Positions 15,618 through 24,669 of a stretch of DNA of 64,000 nucleotides are shown in pieces. The stretch is from Hymenobacter puniceus. Lineage in GTDB: Bacteria > Bacteroidota > Bacteroidia > Cytophagales > Hymenobacteraceae. Location: NCBI RefSeq assembly GCF_014333525.1, contig NZ_JACSCX010000001.1, positions 806,001 through 870,000 on the forward strand, given 5' to 3'. The notes under the pieces were generated by a model. The model saw only the letters and a program-made list of their open reading frames with translations. It searched no databases and was not told where the DNA came from. The first letter of the stretch is position 1, and every line of letters starts with the position of its first letter. The position numbers and the translations under genes are program-made.

Positions 15618-16388
15618 ATGAATTTCGACTTTTCAGTTTTTTCCAGCCCGCAAACCTGGATCAGCCTCCTGACGCTGACGTTCATGGAAATCGTTCTGGG
15701 TATCGACAACATCATTTTTATTTCCATTGTAGTAAACCGGCTGCCGGCGGCGCAGCAGAAGCGGGGCCGAAGCATTGGGCTGCTACTGGCGCTGCTGTGC
15801 CGCATTGGCTTGCTGATGAGCATCAGCTGGATTGTGGGGTTGAAGGCGGCCCTCTTTACGCTTGATTTACCGTGGATGGCGGAGCCGTTTGGGGTTTCAG
15901 GCCGTGACCTGATTCTGCTGGCCGGTGGCTTGTTCCTGATTGGTAAGAGCACCACCGAAATTCACACCAAGCTGCAGGGTGAAGAGGAAGAAAACGTGGA
16001 TGGCAAAGGAGGCGCCACTATGCGCAGCATCATCCTGCAGATCATCGTCATTGATATTGTGTTCAGCTTCGACTCCATCCTGACGGCCGTGGGTCTCGTG
16101 GATAACGTGCTGATTATGATTCTGGCCGTGATTCTGTCCATGGCCGTGATGTTGGTTTTCTCGGGCGTAGTGGCCGATTTTGTAAACCGCAACCCTACCA
16201 TCAAGATGCTGGCCCTCTCCTTCCTGATTATGATTGGGGTGATGCTGGTGATGGAAGCCTTCCATAAGGAAATCGAGAAAGGCTACATCTACTTCGCCAT
16301 GTTCTTCTCCCTGATTGTGGAAGTACTCAATATGCGCCTGCGCAAGAAAAGCACGCCGGTTCATCTGCGCGACTCCCAATTCGACTAA
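15618..16388 (+). CDS. TerC-family integral membrane protein
   Basis: 256 residues from ATG 15618 (a TTG six nt upstream is possible). Seven or so membrane helices. Typical motifs: EIVLGIDNIIFISI with its intramembrane acidic residues near the start, GLFLIGKSTTEIH, and VIDIVFSFDSILTAVG in the second half. The TerC/YkoY family contains manganese exporters involved in metalating exported proteins; tellurite resistance should not be inferred from the name. A terminator follows at 16411. Confidence 0.93.
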   Translation: MNFDFSVFSSPQTWISLLTLTFMEIVLGIDNIIFISIVVNRLPAAQQKRGRSIGLLLALLCRIGLLMSISWIVGLKAALFTLDLPWMAEPFGVSGRDLILLAGGLFLIGKSTTEIHTKLQGEEEENVDGKGGATMRSIILQIIVIDIVFSFDSILTAVGLVDNVLIMILAVILSMAVMLVFSGVVADFVNRNPTIKMLALSFLIMIGVMLVMEAFHKEIEKGYIYFAMFFSLIVEVLNMRLRKKSTPVHLRDSQFD

Positions 16389-16410
16389 CGCTGGCATAAG
16401 AGCACATATG

Positions 16411-16447
16411 CAAAACGGCTCGCAGCATCTGCTGCGGGCCGTTTTGT
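16411..16447 (+). terminator. Terminator after the TerC-family gene
   Basis: Stem AAAACGGCTCGCAGCA paired with TGCTGCGGGCCGTTTT (one or two mismatches), then TG-rich sequence. Confidence 0.75.
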
Positions 16448-16511
16448 TGTGGGTTAGCTACGAAGCAGTAGATACAGGTGTATGGCAGGCCCAATACGGT
16501 GTAGTGGGTGC

Positions 16512-16943
16512 TCATGTAGCAGCACTCAGCTCAGCTACCGTAGCGGCTTGGTCCTGCACGCGGCGGATAGCCAGTTCCAGCAGGCGACGGTTCAGTTCGG
16601 GCCGATGCTGGCGGTAATGGGCTAGCTCGGCAGCTGTAAACAGGCCACCTACTACGCCGATAATGGTGTAGCGCAACTTGGTATTGCGCGTCAGCAATTC
16701 GGCCAGCAACCGCTCCTGCTCGGTGGCCGAAGCCGCTGCCAGCGGAATATGATGGTCACATACAAAATCAGCTACCACAGCCAACAGCACGTCGTTTTGC
16801 AGCTTCAGCAGCGGGCGCAACGTGTGATGCAGGAAGTCAGCGGGGGTGGCGTTGCCGGAAGCGGGTAGCACCTGCGGCAACTGGGGGCGCAAAGCCAGTA
16901 GCGCCGCATCGGGCCGCAAGAAAGACGAGGAATCAGAGGGCAT
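16512..16943 (-). CDS. Hypothetical helical protein
   Basis: 143 residues from ATG 16943. After MPSDSSSFLRPDAALLALRP the sequence is helix-rich: LHHTLRPLLKLQNDVLLAVV, ERLLAELLTRNTKLRY, then a more hydrophobic TIIGVVGGLFTAAELAHYR and HRPELNRRLLELAIRRVQDQ. No family is recognised; it has the look of a conserved lineage-specific cytosolic protein. Base use fits the genome. A longer version with a hydrophobic N-terminus would cross the upstream region before the terminator and is less likely. Confidence 0.65.
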   Translation of the reverse strand: MPSDSSSFLRPDAALLALRPQLPQVLPASGNATPADFLHHTLRPLLKLQNDVLLAVVADFVCDHHIPLAAASATEQERLLAELLTRNTKLRYTIIGVVGGLFTAAELAHYRQHRPELNRRLLELAIRRVQDQAATVAELSAAT

Positions 16944-16977
16944 AAGGGGAAAATACGAATAGGTGAAGAACAGCAAC

Positions 16978-17014
16978 AAAAAACCCGCCCGACTAGCTGT
17001 CGGACGGGTTTTTT
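16978..17014 (-). terminator. Terminator after the M36 protease gene
   Basis: Perfect GC stem AACCCGCCCGAC / GTCGGACGGGTT with minor bulge, A-run on one side and T-run on the other, 55 bp beyond the protease stop codon. Confidence 0.85.
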
Positions 17015-17068
17015 GCCTGGTGCATCAGGCAGCACCAACCACCGCCAGAGCGGCAGTTGCTTGCGCCT

Positions 17069-19759
17069 TTAGTGCTGCACCGATACCTTCTTGGTGATGG
17101 TGCCCTCCGAAGTGGTTACGCGTACTACGTACACGCCATTCGCCAGCTCAGCGGTGTTCACCTGCACGCCGTTCTGCTGCAACGAGGCCGCCGAAACCGA
17201 CTGCGTGCGTACCACCTGGCCCATCAGCGTCAGCAGCTGCACCGAAACGGGCGTTTTGCTGCTTACCTGTGTGCGTACCAGTACCTGGTCGCGGGCGGGG
17301 TTCGGATATACTTCCAGCATCTGCTCGCTGAGGCGCTTGCTGGTGCTGAGAGCTGGCGGTGTAGCAAAACCAGCCGTGTTGTCGGTGGTGCTGGTTGCCA
17401 GGCCCTGGATGGCGTTGAAGCCCATACCGCGACGGGCGAATACCTGCCAGATCAAAGCCGAGTTGGCGGCACCATTCAGTACGGAGTCAGCCTTCAGGAT
17501 GGCGTTGCGGCCGTCGAGGAAGCCTGGGCCGCAAGGCTGCAGCTTCAGACCTTCCATCACGAGGCGCATAGCTATGTTGTTGCCACCAGTGCTGGCTTTC
17601 AGGTCAGCATTGTAGCCGTGTCGGCCAATCAAAGCCCAGTTCAGGTCCCATAGCGCAGTGCACCACACGTAGCCGATGGCATGCTGCTGGCCAGTTGCGG
17701 CACCATAGCCCGTTGTGCCAATCAGCGCGTACGTCGCCGGGTTGATGCTCATGTCGGTGCTATAGCGAGTGGGGCGGATACCACCACCAGTGGTTGGCTC
17801 CGATGAAGCATAGGTACCAATCCCGCGTCCTGTGGTGCCTACGTCGCCCACCTTGGTGGTCAGCCAAAGGCCGAAGAAGTCGCTCCAGCCTTCCCCCATC
17901 TGCTCAGCATTATTGAGGCAGCTGGAGTTCAAGCGGCCGCCAGTGAGGCGGTTGGAGATGCCGTGGCCGTATTCGTGGGCAATGATGCCGTTATCAAAGT
18001 CACCGTCGCGGCGCGGCGTAGAGCCCGCCGTAATGGTCACAGTCTGGCCAGCATCAAGAGCAGCCTTCAGGCGCAGGCCTTCCACGGTGCTTACAAACAC
18101 CGACGGAATACGAATGCCAACGGAGTCAGGTGCAGTGCCAGCCATCGTCAGCAGTGCCGTAGAGTTGGCAATGCTGTCCATCACGACTACCATCTTGGCA
18201 CCAGCGTTCTGCGCGTTCTTGATTTTTATCGAGAAGCTGCATTTGCCGCGCCGAACGAAGGCAATATTGCCGTTGATGGCCGCGGCATTTACGAACGTGG
18301 GGTTGCAGCCGCGCATTGGCTGGGCCGAGCCATCGTTCACGGCTACCAGATTACCGGTAATAGCGCTGCCGAACTGCTCAATCCGACGGCCATTAGCGCC
18401 TTCCTGTGCCGTTAGTGGGCCGGCCAGCGAGGTGGGCGCCGTCACGCGTACCTGCACATCACCAGTCCACTCATACATTTGCATCCGGGGAGCAAATCCA
18501 TCAATAGGCGTAGAGAAGTTGGCATTGTTGCGGTTAGGGGTAGGCAGGCCCGCACCGTCCTGGGCCTGGGCCTGCACCGGGTCATTGCCGCCTGGCGTAG
18601 CCACGCCACCGGTGCTGGTGTAGTTCTTGAACTGGAAGTTGCCGGCCGCCTCCGTAAAGCCTTTAGTGGCCATTACATCGTGTACGATGTTGCTCCAATA
18701 GAACAAGTTGGTTACTGCGGCCTCTTTGTATGCATCCGGCTGCAGCGTCTGGTCGAAGGAGAAGTCGAAAATCTGGGTGGCACCACCTTCGGGGCTGGTG
18801 CCTTTCTGGTAAACGTTGGTATTGTTGCGGTCCAGGTAGGCATACACGTTGTTGCCTTTGGCGTTGGTGGAGTCAGCGCCGGCCACACCGTTCACATCGT
18901 GCCAGCCGAAGGGCGAAAACGCCGCATCAGCGGGGTTCACCAGCAGCTGGCGGGGGCCGTGGCTGGGGCTCTCAATGGTCAGTGGTATTACGTTGTAGGA
19001 GTTGGGGGCCGTAACCTTATTACCCGTAGGCGCAGGAGTGGGAACCAATACCTGCGACCAGCTGCGCGAAGCCAGTGCCTGCTGTGTCATTTCAGCAAAC
19101 GAAACCGGCTCCGAGATGCTGTAGTCATCTTTGGCCAGCAAGGCCCCAGTCTGGGCATCTACGCGCACGTTCCAGTAATGCTCGCCATCCAGCGGGGCTA
19201 GCGTTACGTCCCAGGCCAGCGTCAGGTCGCCGTTGGCTGTGGGCTGATACATCAGCTTCACCGGAATCTTTTCCAGCGAGATACCGGCATTGTTGAACAC
19301 CATGCCTTCGGCGGGCTGGCCGGCTTTTTCCACGCTCAGGGCGCGGGGCGCGGGCATGTTCAGTGCGCGGGCAGCGGCGGCCACAGCCTGCGCTGCTGTG
19401 AGCGAAGGAGCCGAAGTACGGGCTTTAGCGGCCGTACCAGCCACAAAATTCTGGCTCAACGCTACCACCTTGCCATTGCTGGCTACCGTAACGTTGGCCA
19501 CGGCGCCTACTACCTCAATTCCCTGATGGCGCTGGCGCAGATATACGTGCGTAAGACCCGTGCTAGCGTCGGTGAAGTGGCTGGTGACGGCTGGGTCGGA
19601 CAGATCCTGCTCGCTCAGGCCCTGGCGAACTGCGGTGGTGCTCAGCGCAGTCAGTGCGCGGTTGAGGGGAGCTTGTTGGGCAGCAGCCAAGCTTGGTATA
19701 GCCAGCATAGCAGCTACCACCAGCGCACGGGTACCCGGCGTAGTAAAGGGTTGTTTCAT
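17069..19759 (-). CDS. Secreted M36 (fungalysin-type) metalloprotease with T9SS type A sorting domain
   Basis: 896 residues. Signal peptide MKQPFTTPGTRALVVAAMLA...AAAQ, then an FTP-like propeptide region (~50-200). Catalytic zinc motif HEYGH is at 595-599, with the third ligand in EQMGEGWSDFFG. A PA-like insert (~490-580: AAINGNIAFVRRGKCSFS, KMVVVMDSIANS) precedes it. The C-terminal ~80 residues (EVYPNPARDQVLVRTQ, TAELANGVYVVRV, ending KKVSVQH) form a T9SS type A domain that directs export through SprA and surface attachment or release. It likely degrades external protein. A single gene with its own terminator. Confidence 0.95.
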   Translation of the reverse strand: MKQPFTTPGTRALVVAAMLAIPSLAAAQQAPLNRALTALSTTAVRQGLSEQDLSDPAVTSHFTDASTGLTHVYLRQRHQGIEVVGAVANVTVASNGKVVALSQNFVAGTAAKARTSAPSLTAAQAVAAAARALNMPAPRALSVEKAGQPAEGMVFNNAGISLEKIPVKLMYQPTANGDLTLAWDVTLAPLDGEHYWNVRVDAQTGALLAKDDYSISEPVSFAEMTQQALASRSWSQVLVPTPAPTGNKVTAPNSYNVIPLTIESPSHGPRQLLVNPADAAFSPFGWHDVNGVAGADSTNAKGNNVYAYLDRNNTNVYQKGTSPEGGATQIFDFSFDQTLQPDAYKEAAVTNLFYWSNIVHDVMATKGFTEAAGNFQFKNYTSTGGVATPGGNDPVQAQAQDGAGLPTPNRNNANFSTPIDGFAPRMQMYEWTGDVQVRVTAPTSLAGPLTAQEGANGRRIEQFGSAITGNLVAVNDGSAQPMRGCNPTFVNAAAINGNIAFVRRGKCSFSIKIKNAQNAGAKMVVVMDSIANSTALLTMAGTAPDSVGIRIPSVFVSTVEGLRLKAALDAGQTVTITAGSTPRRDGDFDNGIIAHEYGHGISNRLTGGRLNSSCLNNAEQMGEGWSDFFGLWLTTKVGDVGTTGRGIGTYASSEPTTGGGIRPTRYSTDMSINPATYALIGTTGYGAATGQQHAIGYVWCTALWDLNWALIGRHGYNADLKASTGGNNIAMRLVMEGLKLQPCGPGFLDGRNAILKADSVLNGAANSALIWQVFARRGMGFNAIQGLATSTTDNTAGFATPPALSTSKRLSEQMLEVYPNPARDQVLVRTQVSSKTPVSVQLLTLMGQVVRTQSVSAASLQQNGVQVNTAELANGVYVVRVTTSEGTITKKVSVQH

Positions 19760-19940
19760 TCGGTTATGAAGGGTAGAAATGAAGGATCAGAAGCGCGTTT
19801 AAATGAAAGAATCCTCATAAAAGAGGGGTTCTGTTTCAAATCTACGCAGGAAATTGGAATTTTCCTGTTGATCTTTCTTTCATTGCCGAACTAAACTTGC
19901 GTGCATTCCTTAATGCCATTCTGTGGTTTAACCGTCTATC

Positions 19941-20483
19941 CTACTGCACATTGCCACTTTGCATCCGGCTAATGAACTCCCATAGCACCACCCCGGCCGC
20001 CACACTCACGTTCAGGCTGTGCTTGGTGCCGAACTGCGGAATCTCGACAGCCGCGTCGCACAGTGCCAGCACCTCATCGTCTACCCCAAACACCTCGTTG
20101 CCCATAATCAGCGCATAAGGCTGGTTGGTTTCCACTTCGAATTCCGTCAGGGATACACTGCCAGTGGTCTGTTCCACGGCAATCAGCTGGTAGCCGGCAG
20201 TTTTTAGCTGGCGTAGCGCCTCCACAGTGGCAGAAGCGTATTCCCAGGCCACCGACTCGGTGGAGCCCAGGGCCGTTTTGGTGATTTCGCGCTGGGGCGG
20301 GCGGCCCGTAATGCCGCACAGCCAGATTTTTTCCACGGCAAAGGCATCGGCCGTGCGGAAGGCGGCGCCCACATTGTGGAGGCTGCGCACGTTGTCGAGC
20401 ACTAGGGTGAGGGGGAATTTTCGCGTATTTTTGAAGTCTGCCACCGTCAGCCGGTTCAGCTCTTCCATCGAGAGTTTGCGCAT
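19941..20483 (-). CDS. SpoU/TrmH-family RNA 2'-O-methyltransferase
   Basis: 180 residues, one SPOUT domain. Motif 1 is NVRSLHNVGAAFRTADAF, motif 2 ALIMGNEVFGVDDE and motif 3 SLNVSVAAGVVLWEF, which together form the SAM-binding knot and 2'-O-ribose methylation site of tRNA or rRNA. The RNA target is not determined. A -7 element lies only 5 bp upstream of ATG 20483, so translation may be leaderless or may start at the second Met (20468). The gene is divergent from mutS with a palindrome between them. Confidence 0.93.
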   Translation of the reverse strand: MRKLSMEELNRLTVADFKNTRKFPLTLVLDNVRSLHNVGAAFRTADAFAVEKIWLCGITGRPPQREITKTALGSTESVAWEYASATVEALRQLKTAGYQLIAVEQTTGSVSLTEFEVETNQPYALIMGNEVFGVDDEVLALCDAAVEIPQFGTKHSLNVSVAAGVVLWEFISRMQSGNVQ

Positions 20484-20488
20484 GCTCG

Positions 20489-20496
20489 CAAAGGTA
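20489..20496 (-). promoter_or_regulatory. -7 promoter element TACCTTTG before the SpoU methyltransferase gene
   Basis: Minus-strand TACCTTTG only 5 bp before ATG 20483. The predicted transcription start would fall on or next to the start codon. Confidence 0.5.
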
Positions 20497-20559
20497 GGAA
20501 CGCCCGGCCGGGTGGTGGCTGTTAGGCTGGTGCCGTTCGGTCTTGTTGTCGAAAAGGCC

Positions 20560-20663
20560 GTCATGCTGAGCGAAGCCGAAGCATCTCTACCGCTTCGTTG
20601 TAACGACTGAGTTACTAACGGTAGGGATGCATCGACTACGCCTCCGGCTGCGCTCAGCATGAC
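20560..20663. repeat. Dispersed intergenic palindrome, GTCATGCTGAGC type
   Basis: Arms GTCATGCTGAGCGAAGCCGA and its inverse ending GCGCTCAGCATGAC enclose about 50 nt with GCATCTCTACC / GGTAGGGATGC pairing. It lies between divergent genes. Related copies: 30943-31033, 38982-39078 and a short form at 50019-50059. Confidence 0.8.
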
Positions 20664-20729
20664 GTGCTGGCAAACCGAACAGCTACCCCGCCCCCGGCAC
20701 GCCCCCATATCCCCGAATTTCCGCCTTCC

Positions 20730-23534
20730 GTGAAAACCAAAGCCGCCGACCCCAATAAAAAGCCTATCCGCACGCACGGCACCCTGGGGCCCGCCCCCGT
20801 GATTGACACGCCGCTGATGCGCCAGTACTACGAGCTTAAGCAGGCTCATCCCGGCGCCGTGCTCCTGTTCCGGGTCGGCGACTTCTATGAAACCTTCGGA
20901 GAGGATGCCGTTACGGCTTCACGTATTCTGGACATCACCCTCACCAAGCGCGGCGCGGGCACTTCATCAGAAACGCCGCTGGCCGGCTTCCCCCACCACT
21001 CCCTCGACACCTACCTGCCCAAGCTGGTGCGCGCCGGCCAGCGCGTAGCCATCTGCGACCAGCTCGAAGACCCCAAGCTGGCCAAGGGCCTCGTCAAGCG
21101 CGGCATAACGGAACTCGTGACGCCCGGCGTGAGTCTGCACGACAACGTGCTGGAGCGCCGCTCGAACAACTACCTCTGCGCCGTGCACTTCGGCAAGCAC
21201 GAGGCCGGCGTGAGCTTCCTCGACATCAGCACTGGTGAATTTCTGGTGGCTCAAGGATCCGTTGAGTACCTGGGTAAGCTGCTACAGAATTTCCAGCCCG
21301 CTGAAGTACTGTTCTGCAAGAAAAGCCGCCGCGAGTTCGAGGAATACTTCGGGCCCGACTACTGCCACTTTGCTTTAGAAGAATGGGTGTTTGGCTTCGA
21401 CTATTGCTACGACACGCTCACGCGCCACTTCAACACCAGCTCGCTCAAGGGCTTTGGCATCGACGGGCTGCGCGAAGGCATCACGGCGGCGGGCTGCATC
21501 CTGCACTACCTGGCCGAGACCAAGCACACCGACGTCGGCCACATCGGCAGCATCGGGCGGCTGGAGGAAGATAAGTATGTGTGGCTCGACCGGTTCACGG
21601 TGCGCAACCTGGAGCTGGTGCAGGCTCAGCACCCCGGCGGCGTGCCCCTCATCGACATCCTCGACCAGACCGTGACGCCCATGGGCGCGCGCCTGCTGCG
21701 CAAGTGGGTGGTGCTGCCCCTGAAGGAACCCGCCCAGATTCAGCGCCGCCTCGATACGGTGGAGGCCCTGCTCCAGACGCCCGAGCTGCTGGAAAACCTG
21801 CTGCTGCACCTGCGCCAGATCAACGACCTGGAGCGGCTGATTTCCAAGGTGGCCGTGCGCCGCATCAACCCGCGCGAGCTGCTGCAACTGGCCCGCGCCC
21901 TGGAAGCCATCAGCCCCATTCGGGAGCAGCTGGCCGCCTCCGGCATCCGGGCTTTGCAGAAGCTGGCCGACCAACTCACTCCCTGCACCGCGCTGCGCGA
22001 GGAAATACGGCTGAAAATCCGGGAAGACGCGCCCATCCTCACCAACCAGGGCGGCGTACTCAACGACAAGGTGGATGCCGAGCTCGACGAGTTGCGGGCT
22101 ATGGCCTTCACCGGCAAGGATTATCTATTCCAGCTGCAGCAGCGCGCCATTCAGGAAACCGGTATTTCGTCGCTGAAAGTGGCCTACAACAAGGTGTTCG
22201 GCTACTACCTCGAAGTCACGAACTCGCACAAGGATAAGGTGCCGACGACCTGGATCCGGAAGCAGACCTTGGTGAATGCCGAACGCTACATCACGGAGGA
22301 GCTAAAAACCTACGAGGAGAAGATTCTGCACGCCGAGGAGCGGCTGTTCATCATCGAGCAGCGCATCTACAACGAGCTGGTGCTCACGGCCGCCGAGTAC
22401 GTGGCCCAGGTGCAGCAGAACGCCCGCGCCATCGGCGTGGCCGACTGCCTGGCCTCCTTTGCCGCCACCGCCCGCCAGCACCGCTACGTGAAGCCTGTGG
22501 TAGACGACAGCACGTTGCTCGATATCAAGGCCGGCCGCCACCCCGTCATTGAGCGCCAGCTGCCCCCCGGCGAGCAGTACATTCCCAACGACATCTGCCT
22601 CAACCAGGACGACCAGCAGATTGTGGTGATTACGGGCCCCAACATGGCCGGCAAATCGGCCTTGCTGCGCCAGACGGCCCTGATAGTGCTGCTGGCCCAG
22701 ATCGGCTCCTTCGTGCCCGCCGATGCCGCCCACGTCGGTGTCATCGACAAGATTTTTACCCGCGTAGGCGCTTCCGACAACCTGAGCAAGGGTGAAAGCA
22801 CCTTCATGGTGGAGATGACCGAAACTGCCTCCATCCTCAACAACTTATCGGATAGAAGCTTGGTGCTGATGGACGAAATCGGGCGCGGCACCAGCACCTA
22901 CGACGGTATTAGTATTGCCTGGGCCATTGTGGAACACCTGCACAACAACCCCAAGTTCAAAGCCAAAACCCTGTTCGCCACCCACTACCACGAGCTCAAC
23001 CAACTCTCCGACGACTGCCCGCGCGTCCGCAACTACAACGTGGCCGTGAAGGAAGCTGACGGCCGCATCCTATTCCTGCGCAAGCTGCGCGAAGGCGGCT
23101 CCGAGCACAGCTTCGGCATCCATGTGGCCCGCATGGCCGGCATGCCCACCTCGGTGGTACTGCGCGCCAACGAAATCATGCATCACTTGGAGCAGGAGCG
23201 CACCTCTACCGGCGTAGATACCGATGCCGCCACCGAGTTTGATGACGTGTTGGATGGACTCGAAGCCGAGCCAACGGGCGGAAAAGTGGTGCCTTTAAAT
23301 GGAGCCATAGCGGCTGCTGCCCCTGAGCAAGCCCCCCAAGTTCCCAAAGTTCAGCCGGCCGCCGCGGTGCACAGCGCCCCACGCCCCAGCCTCCAGCTTA
23401 GCATGTTCGAGCCTGCTGATCCGGCCCTTGAAAAGGTGCGTGAGCTACTGGAGCGCCTTGACGTGAATACCCTGACTCCTATTGAGGCCCTGCTAAAGCT
23501 GAATGAGTTGAAACTAGCTGCTGGTGGCAAGTAG
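20730..23534 (+). CDS. mutS: DNA mismatch repair protein MutS
   Basis: 934 residues from GTG 20730. MutS recognises mismatches and recruits MutL. Seen: mismatch-binding GDFYETFGEDAV (~50), connector and lever regions, Walker A GPNMAGKSA (~636-644), Walker B region LVLMDEIGRGTSTYDG (~711-726), and signature histidines in LFATHYHELNQL. The C-terminal ~130 residues are an Ala/Pro-rich linker plus EKVRELLERLDVNTLTPIEALLKL, the C-terminal tetramerisation-like element. The start is set downstream of the palindrome ending at 20663, because upstream residues are low-complexity and not conserved. Confidence 0.97.
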   Translation: MKTKAADPNKKPIRTHGTLGPAPVIDTPLMRQYYELKQAHPGAVLLFRVGDFYETFGEDAVTASRILDITLTKRGAGTSSETPLAGFPHHSLDTYLPKLVRAGQRVAICDQLEDPKLAKGLVKRGITELVTPGVSLHDNVLERRSNNYLCAVHFGKHEAGVSFLDISTGEFLVAQGSVEYLGKLLQNFQPAEVLFCKKSRREFEEYFGPDYCHFALEEWVFGFDYCYDTLTRHFNTSSLKGFGIDGLREGITAAGCILHYLAETKHTDVGHIGSIGRLEEDKYVWLDRFTVRNLELVQAQHPGGVPLIDILDQTVTPMGARLLRKWVVLPLKEPAQIQRRLDTVEALLQTPELLENLLLHLRQINDLERLISKVAVRRINPRELLQLARALEAISPIREQLAASGIRALQKLADQLTPCTALREEIRLKIREDAPILTNQGGVLNDKVDAELDELRAMAFTGKDYLFQLQQRAIQETGISSLKVAYNKVFGYYLEVTNSHKDKVPTTWIRKQTLVNAERYITEELKTYEEKILHAEERLFIIEQRIYNELVLTAAEYVAQVQQNARAIGVADCLASFAATARQHRYVKPVVDDSTLLDIKAGRHPVIERQLPPGEQYIPNDICLNQDDQQIVVITGPNMAGKSALLRQTALIVLLAQIGSFVPADAAHVGVIDKIFTRVGASDNLSKGESTFMVEMTETASILNNLSDRSLVLMDEIGRGTSTYDGISIAWAIVEHLHNNPKFKAKTLFATHYHELNQLSDDCPRVRNYNVAVKEADGRILFLRKLREGGSEHSFGIHVARMAGMPTSVVLRANEIMHHLEQERTSTGVDTDAATEFDDVLDGLEAEPTGGKVVPLNGAIAAAAPEQAPQVPKVQPAAAVHSAPRPSLQLSMFEPADPALEKVRELLERLDVNTLTPIEALLKLNELKLAAGGK

Positions 23535-23555
23535 ATATTTTTCAGCGGGCCCGTC

Positions 23556-23623
23556 TTTATCCTCATCCGGCTGCGGATAGCCTCTGTTTTCAGGACGGCA
23601 AACCGCAGTCGGGTGGGGATAAA
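23556..23623. repeat. Imperfect inverted repeat after mutS
   Basis: Arm 23556-23576 (TTTATCCTCATCCGGCTGCGG) pairs with its inverse near 23603-23623 with about four mismatches. It could serve as the mutS terminator. Confidence 0.5.
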
Positions 23624-23743
23624 TATTTCCTACAGCCGGCAGCTGCAGTGGACGGATTGTTTTTTGCGCGAATTTTTCTCCCTGAAAATCAGCCGACAAT
23701 ACCAGTGAGCGTGCTCGTCAGCCACTTTTTTTGACCACCCCCC

Positions 23744-23773
23744 TTGACTTCAGGGATTCTTCTTCTACCTTTG
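23744..23773 (+). promoter_or_regulatory. Promoter of the tRNA-Gly gene (TTG - 19 nt - TACCTTTG)
   Basis: TTG at 23744-23746 and TACCTTTG at 23766-23773, separated by exactly 19 nt as in the Bacteroidota -33/-7 consensus, ending 36 nt before the tRNA. The best promoter in the window. Confidence 0.75.
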
Positions 23774-23809
23774 TCACATCAAAACGCCACTACGGCGCCA
23801 AGATCACAA

Positions 23810-23882
23810 GCGAGAGTAGCTCAGTTGGTAGAGCGCGACCTTGCCAAGGTCGAGGTCGCGAGTTCGAACCTCGTCTCCCGCT
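23810..23882 (+). tRNA. tRNA-Gly (GCC)
   Basis: 73 nt with D-arm (AGCTCAGTTGGTAGAGC), anticodon stem-loop GACCT-TGCCAAGGTC with anticodon GCC, and T-arm GTTCGAACC. CCA is not encoded. The acceptor stem pairs GCGAGAG with CTCCCGC except at pair 4:69, an A-C mismatch. A strong hairpin follows directly. Confidence 0.95.
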
Positions 23883-23883
23883 C

Positions 23884-23917
23884 AAAAAGGATGTTTCTTC
23901 GGAGACATCCTTTTTTT
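23884..23917 (+). terminator. Terminator after tRNA-Gly
   Basis: AAAAAGGATGT / ACATCCTTTTT stem with a CTTCGG-type loop and T-run. Confidence 0.85.
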
Positions 23918-24007
23918 GTTTTAACAGCGCAGCTAAAAATTTCTGTTGGCGCAGGAATTCAAAGTTATTTACCCAATTTTGCTTTGCTCCTTCAGAGCAG
24001 CGCAACT

Positions 24008-24090
24008 GCCAGAGTGGTGTAATGGTAGCCACGAGGGACTTAAAATCCCTTGTCTTCACGGACGTACGGGTTCGAGTCCCGTCTCTGGTA
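24008..24090 (+). tRNA. tRNA-Leu (TAA)
   Basis: 83 nt. Acceptor GCCAGAG pairs fully with CTCTGGT (one G-T), anticodon loop CTTAAAA gives anticodon TAA, a long variable arm (TGTCTTCACGGACGT) is typical of class II tRNA-Leu, and the T-arm reads GGTTCGAGTCC. CCA is not encoded. Confidence 0.95.
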
Positions 24091-24096
24091 CAAACA

Positions 24097-24136
24097 AATG
24101 GCCTTACGGATATAATCCGTGAGGCCATTCTTTTTT
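24097..24136 (+). terminator. Terminator after tRNA-Leu
   Basis: AATGGCCTTACGGAT / ATCCGTGAGGCCATT hairpin (loop AAT region) followed by six T's. It overlaps the 3' end of the convergent gene at 24135 and may serve both. Confidence 0.85.
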
Positions 24137-24665
24137 AGCTAGCATGTTTGGAGGGTGCACCGGGCCCGTACCAACGCAGCAAACAAACCAGAATGATGAT
24201 GGGCAGAGGTGAAACCAGAAAATCAATGAAACGGCGCCCAAGCTGGTAGATCCACGGTACGTTGCCGGTCAGGCGACCAACCAATAGTAGCACAACATAG
24301 GCCGCTATAACTCCCCCGTATAACTTCAGTACCAAAGACATACGGTAGGCCGGCAGCAACAGGCGCAACAGCAGCAACGACAGGCTCAGGTAGAAAAGCG
24401 CATAAGTGGCTACTACCGGTAGGCTACGTTTCACGACTTCCCCGCTGATGCCTTGCTGCAAACGTGCCATTTGCTCGGAGAAGCCCAAGGAAGTGGCAAC
24501 CTTTTGCCAGACCGGACCCAGAGTCGCGAATAGTGTTTCATCGAAGATACCGCACAGAAAAAGTAGTACAATCAGTATGGCTATGGCAGCCAGGCGCAAT
24601 AGCCGAAGTGCTGCCCACGGCTGGCGAGTGACTACTATAGATGCATTACCAAACGTTGTAGCCAT
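24135..24665 (-). CDS. Exosortase-associated membrane protein
   Basis: 176 residues with four or five hydrophobic helices (~20-42, 83-105, 108-130, 145-165) and little else: RLAAIAILIVLLFLCGIF, VVATYALFYLSLSLLLLRL, LPIIILVCLLRWYG. It lies four bases after the exosortase gene, on the same strand, a pairing seen in Bacteroidota where an uncharacterised membrane protein accompanies an exosortase (the XrtX type in particular, from memory). The role in sorting is inferred from the pairing. Confidence 0.6.
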   Translation of the reverse strand: MATTFGNASIVVTRQPWAALRLLRLAAIAILIVLLFLCGIFDETLFATLGPVWQKVATSLGFSEQMARLQQGISGEVVKRSLPVVATYALFYLSLSLLLLRLLLPAYRMSLVLKLYGGVIAAYVVLLLVGRLTGNVPWIYQLGRRFIDFLVSPLPIIILVCLLRWYGPGAPSKHAS

Positions 24666-24669
24666 GAGG

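Noticed and set aside
15618..16388. Tellurite resistance by TerC
   Set aside because: No other ter genes are present; many TerC-family proteins handle manganese.
23790..24128. Minus-strand frame across both tRNA genes
   Set aside because: It is built from tRNA complement sequence; tRNAs are certain here.
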